Assembly (NCBI GenBank): GCA_963723495.1
Contig: CAVRQR010000001.1
Span: 117,859-181,858 of the forward strand
DNA length: 64,000 nucleotides
Source of the DNA: Gp6-AA40 sp963723495
Lineage (GTDB): Bacteria; Acidobacteriota; Vicinamibacteria; Vicinamibacterales; UBA2999
Reading direction: 5' to 3'
Shown: positions 57,041 to 64,000 of the stretch, one piece after another
Numbering within the stretch: position 1 is the first letter of the stretch
Layout: each line of letters starts with the position of its first letter
Program-made: the position numbers and the translations under genes
The notes under the pieces: model-generated
The model's database searches: none
What the model was told of the DNA's origin: nothing
Seen by the model: the letters and a program-made list of their open reading frames with translations, nothing else

Positions 57041-57807
57041 CGGAACAAATCCATTTCTCGCGGCCTGACCAGTGCGGACGCCGGGACCGGCTCCGCAGGC
57101 CAGACAATGCCGCGGACATGCACGGCGGGCAGACGCTCGTCCGCCTCACCCATCAGAAGCGATGCGGCAGATGCGATTCTGATCGGCCACCGCCACTTCG
57201 GTCACCTGCATCGCCCGGCCGAAAAGGTCCGGCGCTCCCACCAGATTCCACAACGACGGCACACCCGCTGCGCCGAGTGCGACGCCGACCACGCCGTTCC
57301 GCCACGGCCGGCCAAAGCTGTCATTGATGACGATGCCCAGATCGACGCCGAATTCTTCGTCGAGCCGATCCTTGAGGCGCGCGGCCGACGCATCTGGTGC
57401 ACACGGCAGCAGGAGCACCCGCGAGCAACCATCCGGCCCGACGTTCGACTGATCGACACCGGCGTTCGCCATCACGAACCCAAGGCGGTGAGCCACGATC
57501 AGCACGTCCTTCTTGTGTCGGACGACCTCCGTTGACTCGCGCAGGATCACCTCGACGAGCCTGCGCGTCCTTGCCGACTTCCTGCGCGAGGGACAGCGGC
57601 GCGAGGCGATGGCTCGATGCCGTCGAGATCCACGAGACGCCCTTCGGCCTTCGAGACGACCTTCTGGGCAACGACGAGGACGTCTCCGTCCTCGGGCGCG
57701 ACCTGCATGCGGCGCAAGGCGCCTGCGAGCAGTGCCGCGAGATCATCCCCAGCCGTGATGAGAGGAAGACCTTCGAGCGCCTGCAGCGTCAGTCGTCGGG
57801 AGCTCAT
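57037..57807 (-). CDS. cofE: F420-0:L-glutamate ligase; three +1 frame breaks
   Basis: Start MSSRRLTLQALEGLPLITAGDDL. VAPEDGDVLVVAQKVVSKAEGRLVDLDG, LRESTEVVRHKKDVLIVAHRLGFVMANAGVDQSN and GIVINDSFGRPWRNGVVGVALG are the CofE motifs. After correction the tail is DERLPAVHVRGIVWPAEPVPASALVRPREMDLFR. Length 255 residues. It adds glutamates to F420-0 and has no FbiB-type C-terminal reductase domain, so the dehydro-F420 reduction step may not be needed or lies elsewhere. Overlaps both neighbours by ATGA. Confidence 0.88.
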
Positions 57808-58478
57808 GCCACGCCTTCGGTCGCGCATGGCAGGCCGGTAATGCGAATGCCGGCGCCCGGCACTTTGTAGCGTCGATTGATCGCAATCAGCACCGAGGTC
57901 AGCGCCTCGGCCGCCACCGAGTTGCACAGGCTGCCGCCATCTACTCCGCGCGCTGCGACGACACCCGCCAGCTCGATGACCGTCTCGCGAGCCGCGAGGT
58001 CATCGGCAAAGACGAGCACATCGCAGTCGGCCTTCTCGGCGCCGTGAAGCTTCTTGGCGCCGACGTTGTGGAAAGCCGCGACAACGCGAACGCCTGGTCC
58101 GAGGAGGCGCTGAGCGACGACAGCCGGCGAGCCAGCTGCAGGCAGCTGGACGATCGAGACCTTGGGTGGGACCAGCGGGACCGCCGCGTCCACGACGACC
58201 TTGCCGTCGACATCGCTCTTGATCTCCTCGACGATGGCGTCGTGCGTCGAGTACGGGACTGAGAGCACAACGATGTCAGCGGCCCGGGCGGCTCCTCGGT
58301 TCTCGTCGCCTCGGGCGCACCCGCCGGCGGCGCAGAGCTCGCGCGCCGTCGCCTCTGCCTTCTCCTTGTTTCGCGATCCGATCACGATCGGATAGCCGGC
58401 GCGTGCCCAGAGACGGGCAAGCCCCGACCCGAGGTCGCCTGTCCCGCCGATGATGGCAATCGTTGGTTTGTCCTGCAT
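57804..58478 (-). CDS. fno: F420-dependent NADP reductase
   Basis: 224 residues, intact. IAIIGGTGDLGSGLARLWARAGYPIVIGSRNKEKAEATAREL is the NADP-binding start of the Fno family, and VVAAFHNVGAKKLHGAEKADCDVLVFADDL matches its F420-contact region. It passes hydride between F420H2 and NADP. It lies first in the F420 operon and 15 bases downstream of the sigma-54 activator stop. With no F420-dependent glucose-6-phosphate dehydrogenase in view, it is probably the main F420 reducing route. Confidence 0.9.
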   Translation of the reverse strand: MQDKPTIAIIGGTGDLGSGLARLWARAGYPIVIGSRNKEKAEATARELCAAGGCARGDENRGAARAADIVVLSVPYSTHDAIVEEIKSDVDGKVVVDAAVPLVPPKVSIVQLPAAGSPAVVAQRLLGPGVRVVAAFHNVGAKKLHGAEKADCDVLVFADDLAARETVIELAGVVAARGVDGGSLCNSVAAEALTSVLIAINRRYKVPGAGIRITGLPCATEGVA

Positions 58479-58493
58479 CTGCGGTTGACGGCC

Positions 58494-60058
58494 TCACGCC
58501 TTGAATCGCTTCCAGTCGATGCCGTACTTGCGCACCTTGTAGTTGAAGACGCGGCCGGTGGTCTTCAGCAGCCGTGCGGCCTTCGCCCTGTTGCCGCGCG
58601 CGCTCTTGAGCGCGTCCTGCAGGATGTCCTTCTCGAACGCCTCGGTTGCCTGCTCGAGCGACTGCTCGATCACCGTTCCGGTGGCCTCCGCCGTCTGCAG
58701 CGTCGGCGGCAGATGATGGGCGTGCAGCACCTGTTCGTTGCACACGACCACCGCGCGCTCGATGGCGTTCTCGAGCTCACGCACATTCCCCGGCCAGTGA
58801 TACGCCATCAGCATGTCGATCGCGGGTGTGGCGATACGCTTGACCTTCTTCCCGTGCTGGCTCGAGAACTTGTCGAGGAAGAAATTGGCGAGCTGCAGTA
58901 CGTCGGTCTTTCGCTCGCGAAGCGGCGGAACGAAGATCGCAAACACGTTCAGTCGATAGAACAAATCCTCACGGAAACCCTTGCCTATCATCGCCGCTTC
59001 GAGATCCTTGTTGGTCGCAGCGATCAGGCGGATATCGGTCCGAATGGTCTGCGTGCCGCCGAGCCGCTCGAACTCGCGCGCCTGCAGCACGCGCAACAGC
59101 TTGACCTGGGTCGCCGGGTTCAGCTCGCCAATTTCGTCGAGGAACAGTGTGCCGCCTTCGGCAAGCTCGAAGCGCCCTTTCTTGGGCGCGTGCGCACCGG
59201 TGAAGGCGCCTTTCTCATATCCGAACAGCTCAGACTCGATCAGCTCGTTCGGCAACGCGGCGCAGCTCACCTTGATGAACGGCTTCTTCGCCCGCGCCGA
59301 GTTGTAGTGAATAGCGTGTGCGATCAGCTCCTTGCCGGTGCCCGACTCGCCGCGCAACAGGACCGTGGTATTCGTCTTCGCCACCTGCGCGACCTGCGCG
59401 TAGACGTCGTGCATCTGGCGGCTGGCGCCGATGATGTTAGAAAAGCCATAGCGCTCGTTCAGCTCCAGCCGCAGGTGGGCGTTCTCTTCGACCAGCCGCT
59501 GGCGATCGGCCTCGATCAGCCGATGCACCTTCATGGCTTGCGCGATCATCGCGCCGGCGACCGCGAGGAACGAGATCGTTCGCTCGTAGTCCCGGTTCGG
59601 CGTGGTACTCGAGATCCATCTCGAGCTGGCCGATCGTGCGCCCCTCGTAGCCAATCGGCACGGCAACGTAGGTGACCGTGTCGCGACCGGGCGGCCGTGC
59701 CCCCAACCGAGTCGGGAATCGCGGCTCCCGCCTAACCAGCGGCACGATGATCGGCTTGCCATTGCGCACGTCGATCGGCAGGACCTGCTCAAATTCGTGA
59801 CCGGCCGGCCTGTTGCGGTCGATCCGGCCCGACGAGGTGTCGACTTCGACCTCGCCGGTTTGCTGATTCAGCAGGACGATCCGGCTCGACAGCGCGCCCT
59901 GGGAAACACTCAGCGTCTCTAGGACGCTTTGCAGCCCGCGCTTGAAGTCAGCGGCCGCCAGCAGCGCCTGACTGGCGCTCGAGAAGCGTTGACAGCTTCT
60001 GGATCTCCTCGTGCGAATGCGTCCAGTCCAGTGCTTGTGCCGACCCGCCAAATGACAT
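58494..60058 (-). CDS. NifA-like GAF sigma-54 activator (two +1 frame breaks)
   Basis: GAF domain (residues about 25-180: LLEASQALLAAADFKRGLQSVLETL and TVTYVAVPIGYEGRTIGQLEMDLE), AAA+ domain with GESGTGKELIAHAIH, intact GAFTGAHAP and GTLFLDEIGELN, then a C-terminal Fis-type helix-turn-helix (RAKAARLLKTTGRVFNYKVR). Steps near 59990 and 59605 are +1; corrected length is 520 residues. Start MSFGGSAQALDW with GGAG upstream. Its role is unknown; in this place it could control the following F420 operon or targets elsewhere. No sigma-54 site was found upstream of fno. Confidence 0.85.
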
Positions 60059-60264
60059 GGAACGCTCCGAGACCCGGGGCAGAGGCATGACCGGCAGGAA
60101 GCCCGGGCCTGCTCGAATCTGCAGCAAACGAGAGTCCACTTCGATCCCGGCGTGGCCAGTCGGAAACGTTGGCATTTGTGCCAGTCTTGCGAGCGGCTGG
60201 ATCCGCGTCACTACATCGATGTCGCGAAACGAATGGATGTCGACAATGATGTACGGACACCCTC
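60059..60264. other. Intergenic region, nothing recognised
   Basis: About 206 bases between the M20 peptidase stop and the NifA-like activator start. Contains a short dyad (TGGCA-N4-TGCCA near 60172) but no clear promoter or terminator. The open minus-strand frame here has no supported start. Confidence 0.4.
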
Positions 60265-61539
60265 TCACTCGCACCAATCGTGGATGGCGAGCGCCAGCGT
60301 CTTCGTCGCGATAACCAGGTTCTCGAGCGGCAGCCATTCGTTGGTCGCATGCATCTGAGCCGTGACACCCGGACCAAAGATGACGGTTGGCGTGTCGCCG
60401 TGGCGAATCAGAAACCTCGTATCGGCCGCCCCCATACGACCGCTATAGACAGGCTCTGTGCCGGTGACCGCCCTGAAGCCTTTGGCAACGGTCGTCACGA
60501 TCGGGTGATCGACGGGAATTTCCGCCCCTTCCGCGATGAGGCCCTCGAACCAGACCTCCGGCTGGTGCGTGTTGAGCCACGGGTCCTGGTCGCAGACGTT
60601 TCGAATGAACGTCTGAAAGTCGCGTTTGACCTGCTCGATGTCTTCCTGGGGCATCAACCCGATGCTGCCGCGTAGGATGGCTCGGTCGGGTGTGGCGCTA
60701 ACGTAGTGCCCAGCTTCAAATTTGCCGACCGCGCACGGTAAAGCGCCACGATTGTCGGGAAACAGCGGATGGGTCAGTGTGTTGATCCGGAGCCCCTCGA
60801 AGTCCTCGATCGCCTTCGCAATCTTGTAGCCCTTGTCGAGGGCGTTGATCGCTTCCCACCGACGCGAGATGCCAGCCGGTTTGCCGCGAACGTCGACGAC
60901 GAACCACAAGCCGCCCGATACAGGCGGGCTGCACATGCAGGTCGCTGGTCTCGAGCGAAATGCCGGCGTCCGCCTTGTACCCCGCGTCACGCACGCGAGT
61001 GTGCCCAGGCCGCTGACCTCTTCGTCCATCACGTACTCGAGGATCACCGAACCGCGCGGCGGCAGCCCCATGTCCAGCAGCGTCTTCAGCGCCATCGTCA
61101 TGGCAGCCAGGCCGCCCTTCATGTCCGACGATCCGCGACCGAGAATCCTGCCGTCCTTGAGCTCGCCGCACAGCGGGTCGAACTGCCAGTCGCTGACCGG
61201 CGTCCAGGGAATAGTGTCGACGTGACCGTTGAAGAGGAGCGACCGTGCCGCCGGATGACCCCGATGGATGCCGACAACGTTGGGGCGGCCCGAGAAGTCG
61301 CGCCCCTTCGCCGGGATGTATGCCGGGTGTTTCGCGAGCTCCTCGAGATCGGGCACCCACTGGTCGACCTCGAGCCCCATCTTCCGGAGGCTGGCGGCAA
61401 TGAAGTCCTGGATCGGACCTTCCTTGCCGGTTTCGCTGTCGAACTGAATCAGCTTCCGCAGGAACGCGGCGATCTCTGTGGTCTTCGCGTCCACGGCCTC
61501 GATGATTTCCACTCGCTTGCCCGTTGCCATCGTCAACAT
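60265..61539 (-). CDS. M20 metallopeptidase, ArgE/DapE type (frame breaks that cancel)
   Basis: Start MLTMATGKRVEII with AGGAG upstream. Zinc-site motifs: LLFNGHVDTIP, GRGSSDMKGGLAAM and VMDEEVSGLG. Residues around 61010-60910 lie in another frame: the expected GYKADAGISLETSDLHVQPA is lost in the primary frame by two opposing single-base steps. C-terminal DTPTVIFGPGVTAQMHATNEW includes the final His ligand. It hydrolyses N-acyl amino acids such as acetylornithine or succinyl-diaminopimelate, or dipeptides. Corrected length 424 residues. Confidence 0.8.
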   Translation of the reverse strand: MLTMATGKRVEIIEAVDAKTTEIAAFLRKLIQFDSETGKEGPIQDFIAASLRKMGLEVDQWVPDLEELAKHPAYIPAKGRDFSGRPNVVGIHRGHPAARSLLFNGHVDTIPWTPVSDWQFDPLCGELKDGRILGRGSSDMKGGLAAMTMALKTLLDMGLPPRGSVILEYVMDEEVSGLGTLACVTRGTRRTPAFRSRPATCMCSPPVSGGLWFVVDVRGKPAGISRRWEAINALDKGYKIAKAIEDFEGLRINTLTHPLFPDNRGALPCAVGKFEAGHYVSATPDRAILRGSIGLMPQEDIEQVKRDFQTFIRNVCDQDPWLNTHQPEVWFEGLIAEGAEIPVDHPIVTTVAKGFRAVTGTEPVYSGRMGAADTRFLIRHGDTPTVIFGPGVTAQMHATNEWLPLENLVIATKTLALAIHDWCE

Positions 61540-61634
61540 CGGTCGTCTCCTGCGTTTGCCGTGCTTGCCGAGCCATGGAGATGGCGGAGGCACGGATTGC
61601 CGCGGCGACCCGTGTCTCCAAAGCCCTTCGTCCC

Positions 61635-63896
61635 TCAAAACCTGAAGAGGCGATTGATCTTCACCACGAGCCCGCGCGTTTCGAGGTCCACCCCACGCGG
61701 CGGGAACGTGTCACGCCCCTCGCTGTACACCACGAACAGCTCACTCCCCGGCTGATACTCCCAACGAAAGCGGACGTTGGTCGCCAACGTCGTCGTGCTG
61801 GAGCTGTACTGGACGAGTGCGGCCGCGTACATCCTCGGCGTCACCGTGTAGGTGGTACGGCCACCGATGATGGTGTTCGTAAAGCTCCCCTGCGGGATAT
61901 CGATCCAGTTCAGCGAGACGCTCGGTTCCACGGCGAGCCTGCCGACGATCTGCACCCGGCCTTTGTACGAAGCCGTCGTCTTGTTGCCGTCGTAGAAGCT
62001 GCCGACCTCAATTGTGGCCGTCCCGCTGACGCGGTGCTGCTGTCCGAGCGTGTAGCTGCCGACCACCGTGGCGAAGCTGTAGCCGCCAATGGGAATCCTG
62101 ATGCCTTCGGAGATGGTGAACGGTTCGGGAATGAGCTCGTAGCTGCTGATGTAACTCAGCGACCACAGGTCGCTGTTCTGCTGCTCGACGCGAAACGTGC
62201 CCTGCAGTTCTCGCGTCTCGAGGCGATTCTGGTTGTCAGTGGTGTACTCGAAGCCCGATTCGTAGCTGTACTTCCGAATGGTGCGGCTGTTGGCGGGTCT
62301 CGGGCTGAATCGTGCGAACGCGTAGTTTCGACGGAAGTCGTCCCGGCGCAGGAAGCCGACCTCGGGATTGAAGTTGTCCTCGACGACGAGCCGATCGATC
62401 TGCAGTCCGTAGCGGTCGGCGTTGTAGTTGACCTGGCCACGGTAGCTCAGGTCATCGCCCGGGAGACCGGGCGTCCACGACTTCGCGACGTACGTATTGA
62501 TCGCCAGGTTCTGATAGAACTGGAATTGCCCCTCGACACCCGCGACCTCGTTCGATCCGAGGCCAACCGTCGAGACCGAGCGGCGCGTCATCATCATCCC
62601 GACCACGCTGCGGCGGAGAACATCTCGCCTGAGACTCACGACGGTGAAGTTCGTCTGCTTGGCCTGCACCGCCACTTCATCGTCGCTGGTGATGCTCAGC
62701 GCACCGATGTTCCACTTGCCGGCCTTCCCTGTGAGACGGCCGCCGGCGATGATCGGAATGGGCCGGCCTCCGCTCAACCCGATGCGGCGGCTGTAGAAGA
62801 TCGCTGGATCGTCTGCGCCGCCGGTGCCGCCGAAGCTGAACGTTCCACGCCCTTCGAGGAAGAACTCACGTTTCTCGGGATACGACAGATTGAAGCGGGT
62901 CAGGTTGACCTGCGCTTCGTCGTCTTCGACCTGTGCGAAGTCGGTGTTGTAGGTGAAGTCGGCCGTGATGCTCTTCGTCACACCGTACTTGAGGTCGAAG
63001 CCGGCATCGGGATCGAAATCATTCACGCGCGTCGGGCTTGCCAGGAAGTCGGTCGCCATTTCCGCAATCGCGTACGGCTTGACCTCGAGGTTCATCGCCG
63101 CGGGAGGCGCTTCGAGCCCCACCAGCGTGGCGGCCGCAGAGAAACGCGCGATAGCGGTCCCGCCCCAGGCGGCTTCGACCGGCGCCAGGTAGGAGTGCTC
63201 GTTCTTGGAGCGAACAGTCCGTCGAAAGTTGATGCCCCAGACCTGCTCGCGTCCGGGACTGTAACGCAGCGACTTGAACGGAATCGCGAATTCGGCGATC
63301 CAGCCGCCTTCGAAGCGCCCGACCTTGGCGTCGACGACGGTGTTCCAGTCCATGTTGAGCGTGCGCTCGTCACTGATGGCGATGTCGTTGAAGCCGCCGA
63401 CCGGCGAGACGGAAAACAGGTATCCGTTCCGCTTATCGTGGAAGGTATCGAGACCAACGCCGAAGTTGTCCTGCTGACGAAGATTGGAGCTGTCGCGACG
63501 CATGTCGTTGGCAACGATGCGCTCGGGATGCGAATCCCAGCAGCGACACGCGACGTAGAGGTTCTCGTCGTCGAAGAACACCCAGACCTCGGTTTTCTCC
63601 GTCGCGGGTGCGCCCTCGACGGGTTCCTGCTGGATGAAATCACTGACCGGCTGGATCTCGGAATACACCGAGTCGTCCAGCCGGCCGTCCATGGCGATCG
63701 GCTCTTTAATGCGGGTCGCGCGCACCGTGAGAGTTCCGCTCGTCAGTTGGACCGCATCCGGCGACAGCGGCAACGTGACGGTGGCCGCGCGCTGTTCTTC
63801 CGGCGCGGAGGTCGACTGCGCGAGGGTGGGTCCACTCGCCAGCAGCATCCCGATGACAGAAGCGATGCATCCACGCACGGCGACCGTCAACGTCAC
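61635..63896 (-). CDS. DUF5916 outer-membrane protein with family 9-like carbohydrate-binding domain
   Basis: 753 residues, intact. Signal peptide (IASVIGMLLASGPTLAQ), then RIKEPIAMDGRLDDSVYSEI, which begins a CBM9-like domain, and VWVFFDDENLYVACRCWDSHPERI. DUF5916 barrel portion follows, with FAQVEDDEAQVNLTRFNLSYPEKREFFLEGRGTF. It ends INRLFRF, C-terminal Phe typical of outer-membrane barrels. Widely present in Bacteroidetes and Acidobacteria, perhaps in glycan or peptide handling. Stop lies 95 bases from the M20 start. Role undefined. Confidence 0.85.
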   Translation of the reverse strand: MTLTVAVRGCIASVIGMLLASGPTLAQSTSAPEEQRAATVTLPLSPDAVQLTSGTLTVRATRIKEPIAMDGRLDDSVYSEIQPVSDFIQQEPVEGAPATEKTEVWVFFDDENLYVACRCWDSHPERIVANDMRRDSSNLRQQDNFGVGLDTFHDKRNGYLFSVSPVGGFNDIAISDERTLNMDWNTVVDAKVGRFEGGWIAEFAIPFKSLRYSPGREQVWGINFRRTVRSKNEHSYLAPVEAAWGGTAIARFSAAATLVGLEAPPAAMNLEVKPYAIAEMATDFLASPTRVNDFDPDAGFDLKYGVTKSITADFTYNTDFAQVEDDEAQVNLTRFNLSYPEKREFFLEGRGTFSFGGTGGADDPAIFYSRRIGLSGGRPIPIIAGGRLTGKAGKWNIGALSITSDDEVAVQAKQTNFTVVSLRRDVLRRSVVGMMMTRRSVSTVGLGSNEVAGVEGQFQFYQNLAINTYVAKSWTPGLPGDDLSYRGQVNYNADRYGLQIDRLVVEDNFNPEVGFLRRDDFRRNYAFARFSPRPANSRTIRKYSYESGFEYTTDNQNRLETRELQGTFRVEQQNSDLWSLSYISSYELIPEPFTISEGIRIPIGGYSFATVVGSYTLGQQHRVSGTATIEVGSFYDGNKTTASYKGRVQIVGRLAVEPSVSLNWIDIPQGSFTNTIIGGRTTYTVTPRMYAAALVQYSSSTTTLATNVRFRWEYQPGSELFVVYSEGRDTFPPRGVDLETRGLVVKINRLFRF

Positions 63897-64000
63897 AACG
63901 CCTCAGGCACCGTGGTCGTGCGCGCCCTCCTGTCAATCGATCCGTGAGACGTTCCTGCCGCGACGTCGAGACCAGCCGTCCCGCGCGCGGCCACCCACTG

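Noticed and set aside
61524..63947. Plus-strand open frame of about 800 codons
   Set aside because: It is the antisense of the DUF5916 gene, which has a signal peptide and matching family motifs; the plus frame matches nothing.

Overview
The window is high-GC bacterial DNA with dense, mostly leaderless-looking gene packing. It most likely comes from an Acidobacteriota genome, probably class Vicinamibacteria. Supporting marks are two MacB/FtsX-type permeases of the acidobacterial duplicated-permease kind, one with its PadR regulator, a DUF5916 outer-membrane protein, a secreted protein of the DPDLQG type, several sigma-54 activators, and a full coenzyme F420 operon. No rRNA, tRNA, CRISPR array, transposase or phage gene was seen.

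Layout. 0-10 kb: beta-propeller protein, HNH nuclease, NlpC/P60 lipoprotein, metallopeptidase, MtgA, then a coupled minus-strand operon (peptide-type binding protein, two permeases, DapA-like lyase, class V aminotransferase). 10.2-17.1 kb: a sigma-54-type promoter, a small HTH protein, a subtilase with 15 C-terminal NILWG repeats, a membrane HD-GYP protein and a TPR sigma-54 activator, which look like one regulatory unit. 17-29 kb: MFS carrier, lipoprotein EEP hydrolase, Tat-exported dienelactone hydrolase, LPMO-like secreted protein, ABC permease, hydrolase, beta-barrel, a cyclooxygenase-fold haem enzyme, a methyltransferase-like protein. 29-40 kb: TPR lipoprotein, a binding-protein/kinase/response-regulator set, a MetE-like protein, a TIR-membrane protein coupled to a secreted protein, an HD hydrolase.

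40-49.9 kb: an IclR regulator, a 15+15 bp palindromic operator and an eight-gene catabolic operon (molybdenum hydroxylase M, S and L subunits, a maleate-isomerase-like protein, a PLP enzyme, CoA-transferase A and B, an F420-type LLM oxidoreductase). 49.9-58.5 kb: duplicated permease with PadR, then fno-cofE-cofD-cofC-fbiC for F420 synthesis and reduction. 58.5-64 kb: NifA-like activator, M20 peptidase, DUF5916 protein. The LLM enzyme could consume the F420 made by the neighbouring operon.

Sequence quality matters here. About half of the genes contain single-base frame breaks, nearly all of them +1. The breaks are dense at 10.8-11.8 kb and 41-49.9 kb. After correction the reading frames restore conserved motifs and total lengths divisible by three, so I annotate these as intact genes with probable sequence errors and say so in each entry.
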